From positions 1 to 64,000 of the forward strand of contig JAGFNQ010001138.1 of the NCBI GenBank assembly GCA_024364735.1: DNA of 64,000 nucleotides. Direction: 5' to 3'. The notes under the pieces are model-generated. The model worked only from the letters and a program-made list of their open reading frames with translations. It had not been told where the DNA came from and ran no database searches. Within the stretch, counting starts at the first letter, position 1. The number at the start of each line of letters is the position of its first letter. A program made the position numbers and the translations under genes. This DNA comes from Boesenbergia rotunda. Taxonomy: Eukaryota > Streptophyta > Magnoliopsida > Zingiberales > Zingiberaceae. This document shows, piece by piece, positions 47,108-58,597 of the stretch.

Positions 47108-49844
47108 ACAATTGGTTGTTTTAATTATGTGTTTCTTTTTATTTTTTTTTGCTTAGAATTAGGATTGGATAGCATAAGGACTAAATCAATTAATTGAAAT
47201 TTGAACAACATAGTATTGGGTGGAGGTGAGATGATAGTACGTTAGGGAAGCCATCTTGGCGGAACTAGCCGAAGCTACCAATCCAAGACCCAAACTAGTT
47301 AGACCAGAATTTTTCAAAAAGTAATTTTGAAGATGAAATTTCACTAAAAGGCTTTGTTTAGGAAAGGGTTGATGATCCAATAAGGCTATGGCCAAAGAAG
47401 GCCTTGTGCCTCGCCAAGACCTGGAAGCCAATTTTTGAAATTCAAATTCAAATTACTTTTTGTCAAATTCGAATCTAACACAAATTTTCAGTTAATCATA
47501 GATTCAAATATTCCTTTTCAAATTAATTGTTTTCAAAATTAATCTAACTTTTCAAAATTAACCATGTTTTCAAAATTAAAATATTTTGTCTCACAAAACT
47601 AATAAGGTTAATATGTTTGATCACATAGAACTGGGTGAGATATCTAGGACCTAAGAATATATGTCACTATCCTTTTAAATAAAACTCAAAGTGCCTTCAA
47701 AAATTATTCGAAATTATCTCTAGTTTTTCAAAATATTGAATGTTAAAATAGACTCGTTTTAAATAGAATTTAGGGTTTGATTAATTTACTTATTTGATTG
47801 GTCAAACATAGTTAACTAAGTCAAACCTAGTCAACACAGTCAACCCTAGTCAACATAGTCAAACATGGACATTAGATTAAGTTAAACGGTACAGGGGAAA
47901 TGGTTTATTCTTTTCTTTTAAAGTATTTTTGAAAAATTATTACCATTTCAAAAGGGTTTTTAAAAAAATTATGTTATCATACCAGATTATATTTTCAAAA
48001 ATCTATCTCCTTAAAAATGATCATACTCAAAAGGCATGCTCAAAATTGTTCCTTTAAGTTTGACAAACCCTAAGACTAAGAGGAGGATTAACTTGTGGTC
48101 AACAAGCCTCCTAGGACTATGTCAGATTCAGGGGGAGCTCAAATTAAAAGAAGAAGTTTTAAAATACTATGTTTTCCAATAATCACTATATTTTTTTTGT
48201 GCTTTACAAAAACCATTATCATTTCAAAATGTTTTTCGAAAACATTTTACCATGCTGTTTTTCAAAAATTATCGTTCATTTCAAATTGAATTTTCTAAAA
48301 TTATATTAGCATGCTAGTATTCAAAACTATTCTTTTGATTTTAGTAAACCCTAAAGACACAAAGGAAGGTCTACTTAATGATCTACAAAGACTCCGAGGA
48401 TGTGTCAAATTTAGGGGGAGTCTAAATCAAAAGAAATTCTAACAAGTTTAAAATTATTAGATAATTCGTATAATTTGAATCAAACCTTAAGACTCAGAGG
48501 AAGATCGCTTGTAGTCAACAAGCTTCCTAGGACTGGGTCGAGTTAAGTGGGAGATCAAATTAAAAGAATTATTGAGCATTTTCAAAATTATATGTTTTCA
48601 TGCATTGCACTATTAAAATCCTTTTGAAAACTTAAACGATTACTCTTTCAAAATACTATCCTGTAAAATCATTTTGCTTATATATATCATCACATTCAAA
48701 ATTTTACGTGACTTTGGAATACTTTTAAAAATCTATTGAGAATACTTTTGAAATTAATATTTACTTGACTTTGGAAAATTTTCCAGGACACTTAAGGAAA
48801 TTTCCTTGTAGTTAACAAGGTTTCCTAAGATTGTGTCAGACTGGAAAAGAAACCAAAGAAAGTAAAAGATTATGTGTAAGTACTTTCAAAAGATAAGTCA
48901 AGTAATTTTAGTAATTTTCTTTAATATTTTAAAAGTACTTATGTTTTTCAAATTCATAATATCTTTCAAAATACTTATGCCTTTCAAAAGCTCAATAAAG
49001 TACTTGCATTCTTGTGCATTTTTCAAAATATTCAGAACAAGTAAACTTATTGTTTATCATATACACTTGACTCCAATTATGATTTTGAACATAAATTTTT
49101 CAGTCTTTCTAAATTTTTTTAATTATCATAACACTTGACATTACTTCGCTCAATTTTTTTTCACAAGCTCTGATACACAAGAATAAGTTTTTTATTGATA
49201 TAAGACCAAGGGGGAAAGTAGAAAAAGTGAAATTAAAAATTTCTTTCTTAAAATTTTTTCCCCTTTTCAAAGAAAGTTTTTCTTAGAATGGTCTAAAACA
49301 CAAGAAGAAGAATTTCACATTAAGGGGGAGAAAAAGGAAAGAGAGAAAGGATTTTTTTTAACAAATGCTTCAAAAATTTCGAAGTATTTCTAAGTGTTTT
49401 TCAAACTTTTTGAGTACATATTTTTCTCCTAAGTAAAATTTTCCTTAGTAAACAAATTTATTCCCAATTCTCAAAATTTGAAACTTTGTTTAAGGGAAAT
49501 CTAGCTTCAAAATTTTGCCTAAAATTTGAAACAAGTTTTGTTAGTGAAAATGCTTTTACTCCATTTTTTGAATAACACTTTGTTAAAGACATGAAGCACT
49601 TAGGAAAACTCAAAAATCCCTGTTAGATACCTTGAACACCCATGTTTGTTTTTGATATATGTCAAAGGGGGAGGAAAGGCCAAAGTTATGGATTTTGCAA
49701 GTATTCAGGGTTTTAGGGGGAGTACGAAAAAAAAAAAATTTGATATACTTCATTGTGCTTTTTCCTATACTTCATTGTGTTTTTACCTTCTTTTATTAAC
49801 TGTTATAAGTTTTTACTTAACTTTGAATTGTGTTGCCATAAATC
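47108..49844 (+). other. Non-coding tail of tandem unit 2
   Basis: Nearly identical to the tail of unit 1, with the same four cassettes (about 48060-48145, 48340-48425, 48485-48565, 48770-48865) and the same series of purine tracts. Confidence 0.8.
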
Positions 49845-49858
49845 AAAAAGGGGGAGAT

Positions 49859-51092
49859 TGTTGGTGCAGGAAGCACCATATCGAACCTTGTTTTGATATT
49901 GGCAAAGGATTCAAAGTTAAGTGTTATTTGTGATCTAATGTTGTTACTTGAGTGTGCAGAAGCGAAGGGCTGCTAGGCACCTGGCGAAGGGCTGCCAGGA
50001 AACAAAGCCCTAGCGAAGGACAGCTAGGCACCGGGCGAAGGGCAGCTCGGCATCCAAGACCTGACAAAGGACCGTCAGGCAAAAGTCCAACCAGAGGAAC
50101 GATTGGCATCAGGTAAATTCTCCCGAGAGGAGTAGGTGAGGACGCGTTCCCCGTCGAGGGAACAGTAGGCGTCGGTTCGACCTAGGGCTCCATTTTGGAG
50201 ACCAAAGTCAGAACCAAGACAGCTAAGGCTGTATAAATAAATATTCTATTGTTGCATTGTGTTTTGGACTAACCCTGGATGCAGGACCGAAGGAACGTGT
50301 GTCTGCAGCTCAAAAAGCCTCAAAGGAGAGAGGCAAAGGCTGAGTAGGGCGCCCGGAGTGTCCCGGGCGCCCCCAAGGTGCATACAAAACAAGTAAAGAG
50401 AAAAAGGGTTCGAATAGCTGCTGGGCGGGGCGCCCCCGTGCTCCCAGGCGCCCCCGCTGCTCCCGGGCGCCCCCAGCGTCCCGGGCGCCCCCATGCGCAT
50501 GCATCGAACCAAAAGCCCTCGAAGCCAAGCGGATAAAGTTTGACCCGGTCAATCCGGGCGCCCCGAGCGCTCCGGGCGCCCCGGTCAAAGCGGATCCAGA
50601 GGATCAGACGCGACCGAGACTTTGGCGGATCAAAGGCCACGTGGAGGGCGCCCCCGACGTCCCGGGCGCCCCCAGGCCCTATATAAAGGGCCTTCGACCA
50701 AGGCTTCAAGACAACAACTCTCTCAATGCCTCAAAGCTCTTCTACGCTCGTGTCTTGCTCCGGACACTCTCCAACTCGAGCCGACGACGTCCCGCTGCTC
50801 CGAAAAAGTTGATCTACTCCGGACGTCGGTAAAGAAGATCGTTCTTATTATTTACTGCACTTATCTTTGTAATTAAATTCTATAAACCTTTTTGCGCCTA
50901 TATAGAATTGCCCAAAGTAAACGGTCAACGACCGTGGGCCTTGGAGTAGGAGTCGACACAGGCTCCGAACCAAGTAAATCGACTGTGTCTCTGTGTCTTG
51001 TTTTTTAATTTCCGCTGCGTACCTACTCTTACACAAATCCGAAAGATTTCCGATATTCACCCCCCCCCTCTATCGGTTTTCTCGATCCAACA
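49859..51092 (+). mobile_element. Family B LTR 3 of the tandem array
   Basis: 1234 bp, TGTTGGTGCAG to GATCCAACA, with the shortest stem-loop array of the three. No PBS follows; the next base is inside a minus-strand family C-like LTR, so this is the right end of the array. Confidence 0.92.
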
Positions 51093-51639
51093 ACCTCTTG
51101 TTCCTTCCTCCAAGTGCTCAAGCAAGGGATGGTTACTTCACTGATTGTAGTTGCTTGCTCAAGATGATGGAACTTCAGAACGCACAAGCAAAGTGTGGAG
51201 AACACAAACGCGCAGCAAGAACTCAAGATAGAAAACACTTCCACCAACTCTCCTCTGCTCTTCTCCTCTACGCCCTTTTGTTTCTCCACTGAGCACCAGG
51301 TGACACCATCTCACTGCAGCCTCCAGCTGCTCTCCTACAACCACCAGCCACCACTGAGCTCTTCTGGACTCCCTGAGCTTCCCTCAGACCAGCCCCAGTC
51401 AGCAGCTCCAGCCGGCGGCAGTGTCCGTTGCAACCTGAGATGAAAAACGGACAAACCTGCTCCAAGGAAAGGCCTCCATTGACTCTCCTTGAGTGTTTGA
51501 ATCCTTCCCTGTCACCTGCAGCTCAATCAGAGTGTTAGCACAGCATATCAAGCAGAAAATCATGTATCAGATGTTAAGCGCAGAGAATCAGATACGTTCA
51601 GACGTGATCAGAGCGTCTGACAGTACATTTTCAATTAAA

Positions 51640-52170
51640 GTGATCGGTCACCGGACCGATCCAGGGCTCGTGGGTCAGTCACCAGACCGATCCACCGCTT
51701 TGCTGGGACTCCCAGCTCTCGTGGCGACACAAGCCTGATCGGTCACCAGATCGATCAGGTAGCTACCTGTCCGATCAGGCTCAAGCCTGATCGGTCCACG
51801 TCTGAGTGAACAGTAACCGCGGAAATCAAATTCTATGTCTTTGATCGGTCACTAGACCGTTCAGGAGCTGATCAGCGGGCGAACTCAACTCACTGAGTGC
51901 TCCCTGATTGGTCACCAGATCGATTAGAAGCAAGGCAGTGAGTAAGCTGCCTACTCCCTGATCGGTCACCAGACCGATCAGGAGCCAAGCAACGAGGCAA
52001 CGACCTGCTCCTTGATCGGTCACCAGACCGATCAGGAGCCACACAGTAGGTTCCCAACCTCACTGTACGCTCCCTGATCGGTCACCAGACCGATCAGTCA
52101 TTGCTGGATCGGTCACTGGACCGATCCACGAAGGAGCAGCGTGCCAAATTCAGTGATCGGTCACCAGACC
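51640..52170 (-). repeat. GATCGGTC/GACCGATC palindrome cluster
   Basis: About a dozen copies of GATCGGTCACCAGACCGATC and variants with unique spacers of 20-60 bp. Confidence 0.87.
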
Positions 52171-52179
52171 GATCCAGGG

Positions 52180-52545
52180 ACTCAAACCCAGCCCTCCAAG
52201 CTAGGGTTTCATCCAACCTAGCCCTCCAAGCTAGGACTTTTTCACCTAACCCTCCAAGTTGGGAATTTTCACCTAACCCTCCAAGTTCGGACTTTTCACC
52301 TAGCCCTCTAAGCTAGGACTTTTCACCCAACTCTTCCGAATTAGGACTTTTCCAAACCTAGCCCTCCAAGCTAGGACCTGACCCTCCAAGCCAGGACTTT
52401 TTTACCTAACCCTCCAAGTTGGGACTTTTCACCTAACCCTCCAAGTTAGGACTTTTCACCTAGCCCTCCAAGCTAGGAATTTTCACCCAACCCTTCCGAA
52501 TTAGGACTTTTCAACACCTAGCCCTCCAAGCTAGGATTTTCCATA
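52180..52545 (-). repeat. CTAG-type stem-loop array
   Basis: Units of CCTAGCCCTCCAAGCTAGG and CCTAACCCTCCAAGTTAGG type, the reverse of those at 10850-11180; some are degenerate. Confidence 0.83.
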
Positions 52546-52656
52546 CCATGCCTAATCCCCGATTAGGACTTAACCATAATCATAATCATCAACATCAACC
52601 TAAACTAAAATCGGTGTCAACACCAAAACAATAATCAGGGTCAGACTGCGTCAACA

Positions 52657-52669
52657 ATCTCCCCCTTTT
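52657..52669 (-). promoter_or_regulatory. Polypurine tract of the minus-strand Sirevirus-like element
   Basis: Minus strand AAAAAGGGGGAGA directly before TGTTGACGCAG. Confidence 0.82.
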
Positions 52670-53227
52670 TGTTGTTTGACAACCCGATTTTAAGTTTAGG
52701 GATTCCCAATCAATTTTCTCAAATTCAGAATCATAGGGGAATTAGAATCCTCTCCCTACAACATAATCATCCTAAACTTATCCAACCACACTCTCCCCCT
52801 TTGTCGAACACGGAAAAGGGTCTAGTGGGGTTGTTAAGTTTAACCATACTCCCCCTCAACCCTAGGGGTATCCCAAAACAACAAAGATATGATAAATTTT
52901 TGATAAACATATGAATGCATATGATAAAGATAAGGCATTGCAAAACACACATATGTATCATATGGGCAAGACATCATAAGCAAAATCATATTCATGCATA
53001 ATAAGGCATACACGCAGATATCACCATATAAACCACTAATAAGCAAAAGATGGCAAGATATACATCAAAAATAGCCATATTGGTAAAACATAAAACATCC
53101 AGGCCAATAGTGCGATGCAAGTCAATGCATCAAAGTCAATATCACGCCATAACAGGCAATAGTCGGGATGGACAGATCCATCAAATAGTCAAATAGTCTG
53201 AAACCACCAAACAAGAACAGAGAACAT
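52670..53227 (-). other. Non-coding 3' region between env-like ORF and PPT
   Basis: No frame of note. It contains further purine tracts on the minus strand (AAAGGGGGAGAG near 52793-52804 and GAGGGGGAGT near 52850-52859). Confidence 0.65.
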
Positions 53228-54601
53228 TCAATCGTCAGCGGGGGGGGGGGGGTCAGCCTGCATAGGGTTGTCCATCGTGTCATCATCAGCAACAAAGGAC
53301 CCTGGTGCGGCACTACCGGAAGGCGCATCCTCAGGAAATGTATGTCGGCGCTACTCATCGTACCATGTCTGCTGTAGCTTATGGACCCTAGAAACTTTAG
53401 ATTCCACAAAGGTCAGTCTGCGATCAATGGATCGGAACTGTGAGCGGACCTCCTCGCGATAAATCTCCCGCAAATGGAAATCATGCTGGATGGTCTGATC
53501 CAGCTCTGAGAGCTACCAGCGCAGATCTGGCTCGGGCTCATCGTAGTAATCAGCAGCAGTAGCAGGAGTCACATGAGGTCCAGCAGCATCGGCTGGTGCC
53601 TAAAAATGTGGTCCTCCCCCAGGTAGCTCACCGAGACCTCTCCCGTCATTCCAAACCAAAACCCTATCATGATCCTGGATAATGATACAGGACTTGGCAA
53701 ATGCCCGCCAGCCAAGTCTGCAATCCTGTCGGACCATGGGCACTATCCTACCCTTGGTGACATCAACACCTACTGACATAAGCCAGTCGGTGATGACGTG
53801 ACCAAAAGGCATATAGACTGTGCGACGGCTCGGCTCTCGATAGGATAAGATGGACTGGAAGATGCTCTCCATGATATCAAAGTCCATCCGGGGGTGCATG
53901 CCAAAGAGCATCAAGCAATGATAGGGTCGGATCTCGGCTAATGGCTTGGAAGTGATTGAAAGGATACAGTTTGTGATAATTTTGAACAAGATGTAATCGA
54001 CAGGGGAGAGACGAAGTGCTGCAAATGTCAAAAAATCAGGACCCAACTCATCAAGCCCAGCTGGCCGGGGATGGCCAAAGAAATGCTGATATATAGAGTC
54101 GGGGGTGACGTCCGCAAACGGAGCCAACAGAGGGTCAGGGAGCTCAGGATAGATCGAATACTGATTAGGCGATCGTCGACCGCCAAGATACTCTGCTAGA
54201 ATCTCATAAGAGAAGTCATGATTTCTCTTTGCTACGCGAGTGGTGAATTTGAATCCCCCTTGAGGCCCTTGTTGAAGATTATTATAAAACTCTGAGACAA
54301 GGTCATAATTGATCGGCCTCTCAAGAGAGAGGAGAAAACCAAGATTGTAAAAGGTGACTATCTCGATGATAGAGGGGCAATGTTCGGACAGAAATGGAAC
54401 GTCAATTGATCGGCAAGGGAGTAATTTGAAGGTACGGGATTGAAAAGCCTGTTCACAGGCGGCATTGGGAAAGCGAGAACTCGAGGAAGGCTGATGCCTT
54501 CGGGTGGGTGCTGATGAGGAAGGGGCTTTGCCCCTCGAGCTACCCTCCACTGATTCCTTTCCCTTAAATGACCTTCTAAGGATGGAAATAGCATAAAACA
54601 A
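53228..54601 (-). pseudogene. Env-like / plant transposon-protein ORF downstream of copia pol
   Basis: The longest uninterrupted stretch is 333 codons (54601-53600). It has a serine-rich basic N-terminus, then a globular part with NYDLVSEFYNNLQ, YHCLMLFGMHP and VYMPFGHVITDWL, which resembles the plant transposon protein domain found in env-like ORFs of Sireviruses and Athila-type elements. The same frame stays open to 53228, broken only by three TAG codons (53600-53602, 53513-53515, 53351-53353); the extension is acidic with a likely coiled coil and ends in a proline run at the poly-G tract (53240-53252). No signal peptide or fusion feature is evident. It lies between pol and the 3' LTR, where Sirevirus env-like genes lie. 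A sequence like a 3' splice site (CATCCTTAG) precedes position 54568. The function of these proteins is unknown. Confidence 0.75.
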
Positions 54602-55200
54602 ATGAATAAGGTTGAATTGATCACATGAACACAGGTTTCATCAAAGAACCAAAAATTGATTACAAAACAATAATCAAAAGAACATAAGGTAAGATATTGA
54701 TCAAAGGTGATTGGATTCAATCAGTTTGATATAGAATGGGGACAATAATCAAATGAAAGAGAGATTTGATCATAGATAACATAATCATAAGGTAAGCCAG
54801 GGCAAGGAGGAGTCACGGCCAAAACATGAGGTTATGGCACAACAAGAAAACACCAAAACGTGGTTAGCCTCAAATACATATTCTAAGAGCTGATCTGAAA
54901 ATGAAACTAAACAACAACGCTTAGTTAGGTGCCATTAAAAGTTGGTGATGAAGATCTTGGAGTATGGAAGAAGAGGCTTGCCCAGAAGAAAGGTCTCGGC
55001 TCAAAAGATGAACTCAGGACCTTGAGCGAGAAGGGAACTTGCAAAAGCTCGTAGGAAACCTTCTTAGGATCGCACGCATGCGCACAAAAGCTCACTCGGA
55101 AGAGGAAGAAGAAGACGCAAGGAAGGCTCTCACGCAGGTTGAAGAGGTGCAAGAGGGAGTTTTCGACGCTAGGGTTTGGCAATGAGGGGTTTTGGAGGAG
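54602..55200 (-). other. Leader-like region upstream of the env-like ORF
   Basis: On the minus strand a CT-rich, gene-leader-like stretch (AAACCCCTCATTGCC, then CTTCTTCTTCCTCTTCC) is followed by a T-rich stretch ending TTTCCATCCTTAG. This fits a transcript start region plus an intron in front of the env-like ORF, but a matching donor site was not identified. Confidence 0.45.
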
Positions 55201-55204
55201 ATAA

Positions 55205-55615
55205 TCGGTTGGTGGATCGGTCCACCAACTGAAATTTAATGTGATTGAATGGATCACCATTCGATCTGAGAGCGCCCAGACCCATCAGGCTCTTGCCTGA
55301 TTGGACTGGCCTGGTCCTGATCGGTCGGGTGACCGATCAGGCAGGCTCCTGATCGATCGTCTGATTGATCAGGAAGCGAACAGTAGGGTTGGATGATATT
55401 CGAGAAGCCCCCTGATCGGTCTGTGGACCGATCACCACAGGGTGCCAGATTGGTCTGGGGACCGATCCAGGCAAGCACAGAATGTTTGGACAGAATTCCG
55501 CAAAGTCACTGCTGCCCCTCTGATCGGTCGGTGAACCGATCACCACAGGATGGAGCTAGATCGGTCCGGGGACCGATCAGCCCTACGCCTGATCGGTCCA
55601 GTGACCGATCAGGGT
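55205..55615 (-). repeat. Internal GATCGGTC palindrome cluster upstream of the env-like ORF
   Basis: At least eight palindromes such as CTGATCGGTC...GACCGATCAG, of the type otherwise seen in the LTRs, here between the pol stop (56153) and the env-like ORF (54601). Confidence 0.85.
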
Positions 55616-56152
55616 TCCTGATACTCCCTGATACGATATGAAACTTCCAGTTTTAGACTTTCACACGATTTTTGAAGGAATCTGATGAAGAATATCGATC
55701 TTGGAAGTGATTCCTTGACTATAATTGATACCTAAACAAGGATCAAAGGTCCTTATGGTTTGAACAAATCACTTTGCTCCACCCAAGTGGAGTCAAACTC
55801 AATTAACAATCATTCAAACAAGTTTTAACCAAGATTGTGCCAAATTTAAATTTTCGATCAAGTTTCCTTGATTGGAATGTCCAAGTATGATCATGGAGCC
55901 AAATACACATGTGTTATGCATTGGTTTTCCCCATACTTGTTCACCGAAGTGATTTTTATCTCGTCAACTTAATTTCTCAAGGGATGCATTGACATTTTGA
56001 GAGATTGAGTTGATCCTAACATCTCACCCCATTTCTAGCAAACAAAAACATTTTGGTAAACCTTATAGTTTGTGTGAGATGTCCCCAAAGTTACCCAATT
56101 GTATCCCAACAATTTCGAAATGATCACACAGGGTTTTGGATGCATTTTGATC
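55616..56152 (-). other. Spacer after pol
   Basis: AT-rich, no conserved frame; follows the pol stop directly. Confidence 0.6.
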
Positions 56153-56309
56153 CTATGAGGCGTGACACATTCCCAACTCCCTTCTTAAGAAACTAAACTC
56201 ATTTTCGGGGAGTGGTTTATTGAAAATGTCAGCGAGGTTTGACTTGGACTCTACATGTGAAAGTACAATATCTCCCCTAGCAACATGATCCCTAATGAAG
56301 TGGTGACGC
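56153..56309 (-). pseudogene. RNase H C-terminus, separated from pol by the solo LTR
   Basis: Continues the frame of 58598-59916 once the solo LTR and one copy of ACTTC are ignored: residues RHHFIRDHVARGDIV and SNLADIFNKPLPENEF, ending at TAG (56153-56155). The equivalent end of the family B copia is at 3160-3322. Confidence 0.88.
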
Positions 56310-56314
56310 ACTTC

Positions 56315-58597
56315 TGTTAGTGATATGAGAGAAGTGTCCTAAGGCAATCGCCTTATGATGTAAACATTTATTTTAATAAATGATAATTCACTATTTGAGT
56401 ATACATGTTTTGTGTATTTGATTGGGATCTTGAACTCATCTACTGAATGTCCGCAATACAACTCACAGCATAAGAGAATTTGTGATGGGATCACAACTAG
56501 TGATTATCTCTAATGTGCAATTGTGAAGTATTGAAATTATCCCTAGTCGATGAATTGATAAAAACGGACACTATCAATTCTGTTGAGACTAGCATGGGTT
56601 ATTCTCTAATCAGCTGATTCTCACTAGCTGGTGACATTGGGATGTCCGGAGATAAACATGGATGCTAGTTAAGGGAACTAGTTCATTGGAGTGACTAGCT
56701 GTAAGACTTCATATGGGAATCTACATGTAGATATGTCAATGAAGATCTTACTGCGGCTTAAGTGCGATGTTCCTTTGACTTGCGGTGTTCAAGTCATCTT
56801 GGTCATGGAGACTTATACTTTGACATCTTAAGCAAGCATCTCCAAGGAGGTGTGGACCCAGGATGATCGGGTATAAGCCGAAGTGCCCGAAGATGTTTGA
56901 ACAGCCTACAAAGGATTCACCACTCCTTGCGAGGAGATGTATACCCAGGCCTATCGTCGGATTGTTACTCAAAGCCTCTGGCCAGAGCATATCATGTTAA
57001 GAGTGCGAGTCTCTTAAATACATGAGAGTAATTAGAAATCCAAAGGACGAGGAAGACACTACTTGGGCTAGGTGTGACGTAGTCAGCCTAGTGGGGACTG
57101 ACACCATAGACCGTGTCCTGAACCAAGTGGGTATAAGGTGGTGAAGGGAATGAGGCACGATTCATTAGAGCTGCTGAAGGGTTTCAGAATAATTTCTTCT
57201 GGGGTCAAACCGTTGATCTTTCGATTAATTGGGGATCATGATGTACTACTAGGTGCCACTCATGATCGTTCTATAATTAATGGGTTAATTATAGACGGCC
57301 AACATAAATCGAAAGCCTATTTAGTCACACGCAATACGAGTAATCTGAGGGATTTAAAACGAGTTGAAAATTGGATTTTCCGATCAAGAGAAACAAGTCG
57401 AATCTGAGTTAATCAGAGGCGCAATGGAAGCTAAAAATGGCTAAGTCTTTTGAAGGCTTTTTGGGCGAATTAAATGAGTTTAATTCGCGACCGGTTCGGG
57501 TTGGTTTGGCCGGCCAAAGAGGGTGCTAACCCTCCTTGTGGTGGCCGGCCATTAAAGGGAGATTAAACCAATTTAATTGGTTTAATTAATAAAATAAATC
57601 TAGTGAGATTTGTTTTATAAATTATGGATAAGTAAATTTGTATAAAGAAATTTATATAAATAAAATTTATAGAAATTTATTCTTTTATGGAAGATTAAAA
57701 TAATCCATGAATTGGTTTATTTTAATTTTATAAAATCAATTATGAATTGATTTATCCATATTAAGAAAGTTTATAAATTTCTTATAAAATTTATTCCATA
57801 ATTTAAAGAGAAGAAGAACTAAGTTTTATTATAAATTAGTTTATAATAAAGACTCGGTTTAAACGGAATAATTAATAAGAAAATTTATAAGATAAATTTC
57901 TTATAACTAATTCCGTTTAGAGGGAGACTTAGCAAAGGAGTTGCTACTATATAAAGGACCCAAAGGCTAGCCCTTAGAGATCAATTAATCAAGAGATTAA
58001 TTAGAGCTCTCCCTCTCTCTCTTTTAATCTCTTCTCCTCTCCCTCTCCCTCTCTTGCCTAGGGCCGGCGCCCATTCTTGTGAATTAGGGCCGGCGCACCA
58101 AGCCTTCATCCAAGGGGTGAAGTTGGCGTGAGCAACCAAGAAGAAGGAGAACCCGAAAACGAAGAAGAAGAAGCGGATAGCGACTCCTCTCTTCCGGAAT
58201 ACGATTCCGTTACTTCGTTGGTTAGTTTTTCCATTATTTCTCTTGTCCTTCTAGTTGTGCCTTCCGAGAATCTAGTAGTTCTCGTCGGCACAAAACTCGT
58301 GACTTTGTGAAGTCATCCCGAAGAGAACTCGGCGTGGACGCGAATAGAGGCGGAGCTTCCAAGGGACGCTACGGTTGGATCTCGTCCCTTACTTCGAGTT
58401 ACGAGAGGTACTTAGTAAAATAGTTTACTTTTCCGCAAAGTTTTATTTTATGATTATGTCAACACACCATAAGATTGCATGCTAGATACGAAGTTAAAAT
58501 AATTTAGGAAATTATTTTATGCAAACTCTTCCGCTGCACGTAAAAATTTTAAATATTACGAACTCGTATCCTTGTCGACATGCACCCGGTCCCAACA
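56315..58597 (+). mobile_element. Solo LTR of family A, complete
   Basis: 2283 bp from TGTTAG to CCAACA, flanked by ACTTC (56310-56314 and 58598-58602). It splits the RNase H gene of a minus-strand copia element. TATA at 57948-57955; two GGGCCGGCGC motifs downstream (three in copy 1). No internal region remains, so LTR-LTR recombination removed it. The lineage of family A cannot be told from the LTR. Confidence 0.95.

Larger units (their letters stand above)
51093..52656 (-). mobile_element. 3' LTR of a minus-strand Sirevirus-like element (3' end truncated)
   Basis: On the minus strand it starts TGTTGACGCAGTC after the purine tract at 52657-52669, then has the CTAG-type array (52180-52545), GATCGGTC palindromes (51640-52170) and the text ATCTCAGGTTGCAACGGA (about 51420-51440) shared with element C. 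It is cut at 51093 by the family B array, so its last ~450 bp are missing. Confidence 0.87.

Noticed and set aside
51640..52170. CRISPR-like array (palindromic repeats with variable spacers)
   Set aside because: Repeats vary in length and sequence, spacers are uneven, there are no cas genes, and the block lies in a plant LTR that has the same cluster in other copies.
53240..53252. Run of 13 G as a programmed frameshift site at the end of the env-like frame
   Set aside because: It falls at the extreme end of a pseudogene, the length may be a sequencing error, and no conserved frame follows.
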